From: GCA-2733415 sp964635575
GTDB lineage: Bacteria > Bacteroidota > Bacteroidia > Flavobacteriales > Flavobacteriaceae
Direction: 5' to 3'
Length of the DNA stretch: 64,000 bases
Assembly: GCA_964635575.1 (NCBI GenBank)
Contig: CAZWNY010000003.1
Location: forward strand, 1-64,000
The notes below the pieces were generated by a model that was not told the origin of the DNA, searched no databases, and saw only the letters and a list, made by a program, of their open reading frames with translations. Positions 8,413 through 16,098 of the stretch are shown here, piece by piece. Both the position numbers and the translations under genes were made by a program. Within the stretch, counting starts at the first letter, position 1; every line of letters begins with the position of its first letter.

Positions 8413-9058
8413 GTGTTGCAATAACGGTTTCGTTTCCTTTTACTACTTGATTTAAAGTTACTTTTAATTTTGTATCTAAAGGTAAAAATAAATCTATTCT
8501 TGATCCAAATTTTATAAATCCCGCATCATCACCCTGTACAACTTGTGTGCCTTTTTTTGCGTAATTTACAATTCTACGAGCCAATGCGCCTGCTATTTGG
8601 CGATATAAAATTTCACCAAAATTTTGATTTTCAATGACAATGGTTGTTCTTTCGTTTTCTTCGGATGCCTTTGGGTGCCATGCAACTAAAAATTTGCCTG
8701 GGTGATATTTGCTAAATTTCACCAAACCGCTCATGCAATAACGTGTAACGTGTACGTTTAGTGGCGACATAAATATAGATACTTGTAAACGTTTTTCATT
8801 AAAATATTCTTTTTCAAACACTTCTTCAATAACTACTACTTTTCCATCTGCAGGAGCAACGAGGCTATTAGTGTCTAAAATCATTTTTCGTTTAGGATTT
8901 CTAAAAAATTGTAAAATAATAACTAGTACAAATAAAGCTACCGCATAAACTATATATTGAATAATTTGATTTTGGGTTAAGTATTCGACCCCTAAGAATA
9001 AGAAAGTTACTACAAATAATGTAATTAATATAGACGTTTGTCCTTCTTTATGAAACAT
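8405..9058 (-). CDS. psd: Phosphatidylserine decarboxylase proenzyme, short form
   Basis: Makes phosphatidylethanolamine from phosphatidylserine at the inner membrane. The 217 residues have two hydrophobic N-terminal segments (about 8-24 and 31-50), the VAPADGKVV block, MSPLNVHVTRY, and near the C-terminus FIKFGSRIDLFLP, where cleavage between Gly185 and Ser186 would generate the pyruvoyl group. It overlaps cdsA by 11 bases upstream and the acyl-CoA-binding protein downstream. The PS synthase that would feed it is not in this window. Confidence 0.95.
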   Translation of the reverse strand: MFHKEGQTSILITLFVVTFLFLGVEYLTQNQIIQYIVYAVALFVLVIILQFFRNPKRKMILDTNSLVAPADGKVVVIEEVFEKEYFNEKRLQVSIFMSPLNVHVTRYCMSGLVKFSKYHPGKFLVAWHPKASEENERTTIVIENQNFGEILYRQIAGALARRIVNYAKKGTQVVQGDDAGFIKFGSRIDLFLPLDTKLKVTLNQVVKGNETVIATHE

Positions 9059-9872
9059 AATTTAGTATTTTAAGGTATAAATATGCAAATGAAGAAACAA
9101 ATATAAGACTATCTAAGCGATCTAAAAAACCTCCATGACCTGGAATTAATTTACTGCTGTCTTTTATTTGCGCTTCTCTTTTAAATTTTGAGGCTATCAA
9201 GTCGCCAATAGCACCACTAAAAGCGATGATAACGCTAAGAACTAACCAATGTATGCTTGTCAAACTATTTGTGGTATTGGCTATAGTTACCCCAGCAATT
9301 ACTCCGAAAAATAAACCTCCTAAAAACCCTTCAATTGTTTTTTTAGGGGATATTTTTTCAAATAATTTATTTTTTCCAAACTTACGACCTACTAAATACG
9401 CAAACGTATCATTACTCCAAATGATTACTAAAATTCCAAAAATAATACTAGGGTTATAAGTATCATTTATAATAGATGGTATTAATGTAAGTAGTGCAAA
9501 GGGCAAAATAATGTATGTGATTGGTAATTGTGGTTTGAGTATTGAGCTTGTATTTGTTTTTTTTAAACGAAAAAGTTTATAGGTTAAAAACAAATGAGAA
9601 AATAAGGTAATAATTGCAAGTATAATAAAAAAATCGTTTTTAAATCTATCATTATTCGTAGTAAAACTATAATAGGTTAAAGCTGCGATAGCTAATAAAC
9701 TAATATACGGATGAATGTTTTTTAAATTAATTAGACGATTAAATTCCCAACAAGAAATGAGTGCGAAAACGAAAAAAAGTAGCGCAAAAATAGTTTGCGA
9801 AGTGTATATTGCAGTGATTAGTACTGCAATATACACAAATCCCGAAATTGCACGTGTTAATGTTTCACTCAT
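9048..9872 (-). CDS. cdsA: Phosphatidate cytidylyltransferase
   Basis: Integral membrane enzyme making CDP-diacylglycerol from CTP and phosphatidate, the precursor of all phospholipids here. It has about seven to eight hydrophobic segments in 274 residues. The family signature near the C-terminus is clear: SKFKREAQIKDSSKLIPGHG followed by GFLDRLDS. It sits 6 bases after the LUD-domain gene and overlaps psd, forming one operon. Confidence 0.95.
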   Translation of the reverse strand: MSETLTRAISGFVYIAVLITAIYTSQTIFALLFFVFALISCWEFNRLINLKNIHPYISLLAIAALTYYSFTTNNDRFKNDFFIILAIITLFSHLFLTYKLFRLKKTNTSSILKPQLPITYIILPFALLTLIPSIINDTYNPSIIFGILVIIWSNDTFAYLVGRKFGKNKLFEKISPKKTIEGFLGGLFFGVIAGVTIANTTNSLTSIHWLVLSVIIAFSGAIGDLIASKFKREAQIKDSSKLIPGHGGFLDRLDSLIFVSSFAYLYLKILNYVS

Positions 9873-9878
9873 GTTTTT

Positions 9879-10469
9879 TTATAAGTCTTCTAAAAGAAGC
9901 AAATATAGGTTTTTTGTATTGCTTCCGTAAGTAAGAGAGTCTTTTTCTTCAGGAATTTTAAAACATTTTAAAGTGGTAATATTTGAAGGTATGTAATTAG
10001 TGCTATTTTTTTTAATAGTTTTTAACCCATCGCTAATCGTTTCTTTAAGCTGACTGGCAGATGCAAATACAATAAAATTATGGGGCAATGTATTTATTTT
10101 TTCTTCTTTTATTTGATTTGAAGACATTAAAATCGATCCATTATTTGCAATTAAACCCTCGCAAGTAGTTAAAAAAAAGTCGGGATTATCCGTATTGTCA
10201 CTTTCAATATTAAATTGTTTTGATAATGCATTATTGTAACACAAAACATTTTTTAAACTCCAATTATTTTCGATTAAAATTTGTTCAAAATTTAAAATAA
10301 TTTCCTCCAAAGTTGTAGCGTATAAAAATTTACCTCCACTTTCTATAAAGTTAACAGTAAACAACTCATCTACAGATGTTTCCTCTGTCGGCAAAAACTC
10401 ATCAACCTCATTTTTAGACGATGAATTTAAGGTAGTTATTTTTTTTAAAAAAAAATTAAAAAATCCCAT
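9879..10469 (-). CDS. LUD-domain (lactate utilization C-like) protein
   Basis: A 196-residue cytoplasmic protein with the LUD fold of LutC/YkgG proteins. Recognisable parts are the FFLTTCEGLIANNGSILMSS segment, corresponding to the family TxxxAIAETGS block, and the LPHNFIVFASASQL strand. Homologues in Flavobacteriaceae commonly precede cdsA, usually after ftsH. The true function in this context is not known and the lactate-oxidation partners LutA and LutB are absent. It is the first gene of the lipid operon, with a -7 element at 10514-10521. Confidence 0.75.
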   Translation of the reverse strand: MGFFNFFLKKITTLNSSSKNEVDEFLPTEETSVDELFTVNFIESGGKFLYATTLEEIILNFEQILIENNWSLKNVLCYNNALSKQFNIESDNTDNPDFFLTTCEGLIANNGSILMSSNQIKEEKINTLPHNFIVFASASQLKETISDGLKTIKKNSTNYIPSNITTLKCFKIPEEKDSLTYGSNTKNLYLLLLEDL

Positions 10470-10513
10470 TTTTTAAGTAATTTTAAGTCTTTTTTCAGAA
10501 GACTTCTAAAGTC

Positions 10514-10521
10514 CAAAGATA
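10514..10521 (-). promoter_or_regulatory. -7 promoter element of the LUD-cdsA-psd operon
   Basis: On the minus strand TATCTTTG matches TAnnTTTG exactly, 45 bases before the first start codon. No good TTG is found at the -33 distance. A small hairpin (AAGTCTT/AAGACTT, 10485-10505) lies in the leader. Confidence 0.5.
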
Positions 10522-10752
10522 ATAAAAAAATTTAACTTATAATTAAGTTTTATATTTTTTGCTGCTCTATATTAAGTTTCTATCTAACGCTATTTACTTG
10601 GCTTTTTAAGTAATCTTCAAATGTTTTTTACTTTTTTTATTTATGCTCGTAAAGTAATTATCTAAAACAAAGATGTTTTTCAAAAATCTAAAGTTTTAAA
10701 AACGAATTAAGTCTAATAAAATCAACTATATAAACAAAAAAATATTTATTGA

Positions 10753-11463
10753 TTAATCTTGTAGTGCAAATACTTTTTTAAGTAATGTTGATGTCCTTGA
10801 GGTAGCCTTTGTTCTTATTTCTTTTTCTTCAATAGCAATCATTTTATATACACCATTTAATGCTTTACCTGTAACATAATTAGTTAAATCAGGGTTTATT
10901 TTTTTCGTGAATGGTATTGCATTGTATTTATTGATTAGGTTACTCCAAATTTTATCGGCACCTACTTTTGCAAAAGAATTTTTAATTACAGGACTAAACT
11001 TAGCATATAATGCTGTTTTTGTTTTGTCAATCAAATATTGTGTGGCAGCATTATCATTACCCATTAAAATATTTTTAGCATCGTTAAAGGTAATTTCTTT
11101 TACGGCGTTAATAAAAATTGGCGTTGCTTCACCTACTGCATCTGTTGCCGCAGTGTTTAACACTTTAAGTCCTTCATCTGCTAATTTACTTAGTCCAATA
11201 TTTCGCAATGCCTTATCTACTTTTTTTAACTCTTCTGGCAATAAAATTTTAACTAAGTTATTTTTGTAAAAACCATCTTTAGCGGTTAATTTAGTTACTT
11301 GTTTATGAATTCCTAAGTTTAATGCCTCTCGTAAACCAGCAGCAATATCAGCATTTCCAAAAACCGAACCTGTTTGTTGCGGTAAATTATTTACTACTTG
11401 TTGTAATTCGCTACAACTAATGGTTGTAAAAATAATGGCTATCAACATTAATTTACGCTTCAT
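10753..11463 (-). CDS. DUF4197 lipoprotein
   Basis: The 236-residue protein begins with a lipoprotein signal (MKRKLMLIAIIFTTISCSE, Cys17). The rest is the DUF4197 domain: GLREALNLGIHKQV at the start, the ILLPEELKKVDKALRNIGLSKLADE block and FSPVIKNSFAKVGADKIW. DUF4197 proteins are envelope proteins of unknown function, common in Proteobacteria and Bacteroidetes. It is transcribed alone, divergently from the deformylase gene, and has a -7 element at 11492-11499. Confidence 0.9.
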   Translation of the reverse strand: MKRKLMLIAIIFTTISCSELQQVVNNLPQQTGSVFGNADIAAGLREALNLGIHKQVTKLTAKDGFYKNNLVKILLPEELKKVDKALRNIGLSKLADEGLKVLNTAATDAVGEATPIFINAVKEITFNDAKNILMGNDNAATQYLIDKTKTALYAKFSPVIKNSFAKVGADKIWSNLINKYNAIPFTKKINPDLTNYVTGKALNGVYKMIAIEEKEIRTKATSRTSTLLKKVFALQD

Positions 11464-11491
11464 AAAATATTATTTTTAAGGTTAAAAAAAT

Positions 11492-11499
11492 CAAATTTA
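11492..11499 (-). promoter_or_regulatory. -7 promoter element of the DUF4197 gene
   Basis: TAAATTTG on the minus strand is an exact TAnnTTTG match 29 bases before the start codon, inside the short divergent intergenic region. Confidence 0.5.
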
Positions 11500-11566
11500 C
11501 AATTTTTACATTAAAAAAATGAAAACCTGTTATTTTATTCGTATTTTTAAATCCTTTATAATAAAT

Positions 11567-12190
11567 ATGCGTAAATTTTATTTCCTTTTATTACTAACAA
11601 TTGGATTGTTTTCTTGCGGAAATCAACATCAATTTACCAAACAACAAAAAAAAGCACTTACTAATGCTGATAGTAATAAACCAATGCGTGTGTTTTTAAT
11701 TACTAACAAACAAGATTCTATTTTACTCCGCAAAAAAAGTAGCTATATAAATCCAAAAAATAAATTCACAAAAGTATTGGCTAATCGATTATTTGCTACA
11801 GTACGTGATAGCTTGTCAATGGGCGTTGGTATTGCAGCCCCACAAATAGGTGTTTTAAAAAACATAATTTGCGTACAGCGTTTTGATAAAAAAAAATTTC
11901 CTTTTGAGTTCTATTTAAATCCGATAATTATAAATTGTTCTGACAAAAAACTTCCTTTCCCTGAAGGGTGTTTATCTATCCCTAATACAAAAGGAATTAC
12001 AAAAAACAGAGCATTTACCATTACTATTGAATATGACACCTTAGATGGTGAACATAAAAAAGAAAATATTTCCGATTTTACATCGGTGATTTTTCAGCAT
12101 GAAATAGATCATTTAAACGGTATCTTATTTATTGATCATTTAAAGAAAGATGTAATAACTGACCACAAAAAAAACACTCAAAAAAAATAA
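11567..12190 (+). CDS. Peptide deformylase-like lipoprotein
   Basis: A 207-residue protein with all three peptide deformylase motifs: GVGIAAPQIG (residues 86-95), EGCLSIP with metal ligand Cys135, and HEIDHLNG with His178, Glu179 and His182. Unlike housekeeping deformylase it starts with a lipoprotein signal, MRKFYFLLLLTIGLFSCG (lipobox Cys17), so it should be exported and lipid-anchored. I place the start at 11567, where the signal peptide begins; an ATG at 11519 would add 16 residues before it. Its substrate outside the cytoplasm is unknown. A terminator overlaps the end of the gene. Confidence 0.85.
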   Translation: MRKFYFLLLLTIGLFSCGNQHQFTKQQKKALTNADSNKPMRVFLITNKQDSILLRKKSSYINPKNKFTKVLANRLFATVRDSLSMGVGIAAPQIGVLKNIICVQRFDKKKFPFEFYLNPIIINCSDKKLPFPEGCLSIPNTKGITKNRAFTITIEYDTLDGEHKKENISDFTSVIFQHEIDHLNGILFIDHLKKDVITDHKKNTQKK

Positions 12191-12223
12191 TATTTTAGTG
12201 ACTTTTTTTGAGTGTTTTTTTTT
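12169..12223 (+). terminator. Terminator overlapping the deformylase stop codon
   Basis: Inverted repeat AAAAAACACTCAAAAAAA / TTTTTTTGAGTGTTTTTT; the stop codon at 12188-12190 falls in the loop region and the right arm ends in a T-run. The last codons therefore encode part of the stem. Confidence 0.7.
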
Positions 12224-12544
12224 AATTATCATAATGTTTAGAAATTTTTAAAGCATTGTCATCACAATTAAAATTCTACAATTTGAATATGATTACATCC
12301 TGTGTTTCTCTTGCAACCAACCTTAAACCCATAAACATTTTCGTGCAAAGTAGCTTTCAGCCTAAAAATAGTTGTTACGGTTGTTGATTATAAAAATTTA
12401 CACTCGTTTATTCAATTAAAATTAGTAATGATCAATTAGTTGCTTTCTTATTTAGATTAATGCTATGCTTTTCCTCAAAAATCACACCTTATTTTTTTAT
12501 AATTCCGTAAATTGCAACACAAAATTATATATAAAAACTTACAA
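12191..12544. other. Intergenic region before icmF
   Basis: After the terminator arm this 350-base stretch has no recognisable gene or riboswitch. A weak promoter-like TAAATTGC lies near 12509. I specifically looked for a cobalamin riboswitch because icmF is B12-dependent and saw no B12-box-like sequence. Confidence 0.4.
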
Positions 12545-15500
12545 ATGGAACAAATTACACCTTATAAACCTAAATTTAAAGTTCGTATCGTAACCGCAGC
12601 AGCATTATTTGATGGTCATGATGCCGCCATAAACATTATGCGTAGAATTATACAATCTACAGGTGTTGAGGTAATACATTTAGGACATGACCGCAGCGTA
12701 GAAGAGGTTGTCAATTGTGCAATACAAGAAGATGTAAATGCCATCGCAATAACCTCGTACCAAGGCGGACACAATGAGTATTTTAAATACATGTACGATT
12801 TGTTACAAGAAAAAAACGCGACACACATTAAAATTTTTGGTGGCGGTGGCGGTGTAATTTTGCCTACCGAAATTAAAGAATTAATGGATTATGGTATTAC
12901 TCGAATTTATTCACCCGATGACGGCAGAGAATTAGGCTTGCAAGGAATGATTAATGACTTGGTAAAAATATCTGATTTTGCTATTGGAGATAAACTAACA
13001 GTTAGTTTGAACGACTTATCGAATAAAAAATCAGGAAGTATTGCACGTGTAATTTCAGCGGCAGAAAACTTTCCTGAAGTGGCTAAAAAAACGTTAGCAG
13101 CCATTCATCATAAAAATAAAAACTCAACAACTCCCGTTTTAGGAATTACAGGTACTGGTGGTTCTGGAAAATCATCTTTAGTAGATGAATTGGTACGTCG
13201 ATTTTTAGTCGATTTTCCCAAAAAAACTATCGGTTTAATTTCTGTAGACCCATCAAAACGAAAAACCGGTGGCGCTCTATTAGGCGATCGTATCCGCATG
13301 AATGCGATTAACAACAACCGTGTTTATATGCGATCATTAGCAACTCGACAATCTAACTTAGCATTATCAAAATACGTAAGCGAAGCTATTGAAGTATTAA
13401 AAGCTGCCGAATTTGATTTAATTATACTAGAAACCTCTGGTATTGGACAATCCGACACCGAAATTATAGAACATTCTGATACATCATTATATGTAATGAC
13501 TCCTGAATTTGGCGCAGCTACACAATTAGAAAAAATTGATATGCTTGATTTTGCTGACCTAGTAGCCATTAATAAATTTGATAAACGTGGGGCTTTAGAT
13601 GCGGTACGCGATGTAAAAAAACAATACATGCGTAATAATAATTTATGGGATGTACACCAAGATGATTTGCCTGTTTATGGCACAATTGCCTCGCAGTTTA
13701 ATGATCCTGGAATGAATACGCTGTACAAAGCAATAATGGACAAATTAGTCGAAAAAACAAATGTCGATTTAAAATCATCTATTGCGATTACAAAAGAAAT
13801 GAGTAAAAAAATATTTGTAATCCCTCCAAGCAGAACACGTTATTTATCTGAAATTGCAGAAACCAATAGAGATTATGACAAAAAAGGAACTGAACAAACC
13901 GTAGTTGCTCAGAAATTATACGGTATTTTTCAAACCATCTTATCGGTTATTGAGTTAGACTTTAACACAACCGAAACTTCATTACTAACAAAAAATGGAT
14001 TAGATGAAAACGCTATTTTAACAGCAACATCAGCCTCCGAAAACCCTTTCATAAAACTATTATTAGCACAATTTGAACACATAAAATTAAATTTAAATCC
14101 ACACAACTGGGAAGTAATTATTGGCTGGGATAGTAAATTAAAAAAATACAAAAACAAGGTTTACAGCTTTAAAGTTAGAGAAAAAGTTATTAATATTGAC
14201 ACACATTCAGAATCGTTATCACATACACAAATACCTAAAGTATGTTTACCAAAATATAAAGCTTGGGGCGATATTTTATTATGGAATCTACAAGAAAACG
14301 TGCCAGGAGAATTTCCGTTTGCATCAGGTTTGTATCCGTTTAAACGCACAGGAGAAGACCCAACACGTATGTTTGCTGGAGAAGGTGGTCCTGAGCGCAC
14401 CAATAGACGTTTTCATTATGTAAGCTTAGGTATGCCTGCCAAACGTTTATCTACTGCTTTTGATTCAGTTACTTTATACGGTAACGACCCCGAAACAAGA
14501 CCCGATATTTACGGGAAAATTGGTAATGCAGGGGTTTCAATTTGTTGTTTAGACGATGCTAAAAAATTATTTTCTGGTTTCGATTTAACACATCCGTTAA
14601 CTTCAGTAAGTTTAACTATTAATGGCCCAGCACCAATGCTATTAGGTTTCTTTATAAACGCCGCCATTGATCAAAATTGTGAAAAATACATTAAAGAACA
14701 TAACTTAGAAAACAAAGTAGAAGCTAAATTTAAAGAACTATATGATAGTAAAAATTTAAACAGACCAACTTATACCGGTAATTTACCTCAAGGAAATGAT
14801 GGTTTAGGGTTACTCCTTTTAGGACTAACAGGCGATTTGATTTTACCTGAAAAAGTTTATCAAGAAATTAAAACCAATACTTTGTCGCAAGTTAGAGGTA
14901 CCGTTCAGGCAGATATTTTAAAAGAAGATCAAGCTCAAAATACGTGTATATTTTCTACTGAATTTGCATTGCGATTAATGGGCGATGTACAAGAATATTT
15001 TATCGAAAAAAATGTACGTAACTTTTATTCAGTTTCGATTTCAGGATATCACATTGCAGAAGCAGGCGCAAACCCTATTACTCAACTGGCATTAACCTTG
15101 TCAAACGGATTTACTTATGTAGAGTATTATTTAAGTAGAGGAATGGATATTAATAAATTCGGACCTAATTTATCATTTTTCTTCTCTAATGGAATTGATG
15201 CTGAATATGCAGTTATTGGTCGTGTAGCACGAAAAATTTGGGCAAAAGCAATGAAATACAAATACAATGCCAACCCAAGAGCACAAATGTTAAAATATCA
15301 CATACAAACTTCAGGGCGTAGTTTACACGCACAAGAAATTGATTTTAACGACATTCGTACAACCTTGCAAGCATTGTACGCAATTTATGACAACTGCAAC
15401 TCACTACATACCAATGCATATGACGAAGCAATTACAACACCAACCGAAGAAAGTGTGCGTAGAGCAATGGCAATACAATTAATTATTAATAAAGAATTAG

Positions 15501-15994
15501 GGTTAACCAAAAACGAAAACCCAATACAAGGTTCTTTTATTATTGAAGAATTAACCGACTTAGTAGAAGATGCTGTTTTATTAGAATTTGACAGAATTAC
15601 CGAACGTGGCGGAGTTTTAGGCGCAATGGAAACTATGTATCAACGTAGTAAAATACAAGAAGAAAGTTTATATTATGAAACCTTAAAACATACAGGAGAG
15701 TTTCCTATTATTGGTGTAAATACTTTTTTGAGTTCAAAAGGATCGCCAACGGTTATTCCTGCTGAAGTAGTTAGAGCTACAGAAAAAGAGAAACAAGCTC
15801 AAATTAAAACCAAAGAAACTTTAAATGCTGCGCATACAAAAGCGGTAGCTAAACATATTGCTTTAATACAAGAAGCCGCAATACAACATGAAAACTTATT
15901 TGACAAACTAATGGAGGCGACTAAAGTATGTAGTTTAGGGCAAATTACCGCCGCTTTATTTGAAGTTGGCGGTCAATACAGACGAAATATGTAA
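12545..15994 (+). CDS. icmF: Fused isobutyryl-CoA mutase (IcmF type)
   Basis: Adenosylcobalamin-dependent mutase interconverting isobutyryl-CoA and n-butyryl-CoA, with its own G-protein chaperone in one chain. Domain order over 1149 residues: N-terminal B12-binding domain with FDGHDAA (His25 as lower ligand) and GGGGGVI; a MeaB-like GTPase with P-loop GTGGSGKSS at about 203-211; then the mutase TIM barrel from about 560, including GLYPFKRTGEDPTR and RNFYSVSISGYHIAEAGANP. This domain order distinguishes IcmF from two-subunit methylmalonyl-CoA mutase, and Phe in GLYPFKR replaces the substrate-binding Tyr of the latter. I start at 12545 (MEQITPYKP); an upstream ATG at 12512 adds 11 unlikely residues. 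Confidence 0.92.
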   Translation: MEQITPYKPKFKVRIVTAAALFDGHDAAINIMRRIIQSTGVEVIHLGHDRSVEEVVNCAIQEDVNAIAITSYQGGHNEYFKYMYDLLQEKNATHIKIFGGGGGVILPTEIKELMDYGITRIYSPDDGRELGLQGMINDLVKISDFAIGDKLTVSLNDLSNKKSGSIARVISAAENFPEVAKKTLAAIHHKNKNSTTPVLGITGTGGSGKSSLVDELVRRFLVDFPKKTIGLISVDPSKRKTGGALLGDRIRMNAINNNRVYMRSLATRQSNLALSKYVSEAIEVLKAAEFDLIILETSGIGQSDTEIIEHSDTSLYVMTPEFGAATQLEKIDMLDFADLVAINKFDKRGALDAVRDVKKQYMRNNNLWDVHQDDLPVYGTIASQFNDPGMNTLYKAIMDKLVEKTNVDLKSSIAITKEMSKKIFVIPPSRTRYLSEIAETNRDYDKKGTEQTVVAQKLYGIFQTILSVIELDFNTTETSLLTKNGLDENAILTATSASENPFIKLLLAQFEHIKLNLNPHNWEVIIGWDSKLKKYKNKVYSFKVREKVINIDTHSESLSHTQIPKVCLPKYKAWGDILLWNLQENVPGEFPFASGLYPFKRTGEDPTRMFAGEGGPERTNRRFHYVSLGMPAKRLSTAFDSVTLYGNDPETRPDIYGKIGNAGVSICCLDDAKKLFSGFDLTHPLTSVSLTINGPAPMLLGFFINAAIDQNCEKYIKEHNLENKVEAKFKELYDSKNLNRPTYTGNLPQGNDGLGLLLLGLTGDLILPEKVYQEIKTNTLSQVRGTVQADILKEDQAQNTCIFSTEFALRLMGDVQEYFIEKNVRNFYSVSISGYHIAEAGANPITQLALTLSNGFTYVEYYLSRGMDINKFGPNLSFFFSNGIDAEYAVIGRVARKIWAKAMKYKYNANPRAQMLKYHIQTSGRSLHAQEIDFNDIRTTLQALYAIYDNCNSLHTNAYDEAITTPTEESVRRAMAIQLIINKELGLTKNENPIQGSFIIEELTDLVEDAVLLEFDRITERGGVLGAMETMYQRSKIQEESLYYETLKHTGEFPIIGVNTFLSSKGSPTVIPAEVVRATEKEKQAQIKTKETLNAAHTKAVAKHIALIQEAAIQHENLFDKLMEATKVCSLGQITAALFEVGGQYRRNM

Positions 15995-16038
15995 CTAAAA
16001 AATTAGAAAAAACACTTGCATTAAGTAAACATCAAAAA

Positions 16039-16062
16039 AAACACTAAACATTATTAGTGTTT
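16039..16062 (+). terminator. Hairpin after icmF, possible weak terminator
   Basis: A 9-base perfect stem (AAACACTAA at 16039-16047 with its complement at 16054-16062) and a 6-base loop lie 45 bases after the icmF stop. There is no T-run beyond the stem, so it may be an attenuator or a 3'-end stabiliser. Confidence 0.4.
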
Positions 16063-16098
16063 ACGGAGGTACAATTAGGCAAATACAATTATTAAATT

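Noticed and set aside
12191..12544. Possible cobalamin riboswitch before icmF
   Set aside because: No B12-box or conserved core was seen; only a covariance search could settle it.
16065..16070. GGAGGT resembling a Shine-Dalgarno site before the glutamate-synthase-like gene
   Set aside because: It is 28 bases from the ATG, too far, and Bacteroidetes rarely use Shine-Dalgarno pairing.
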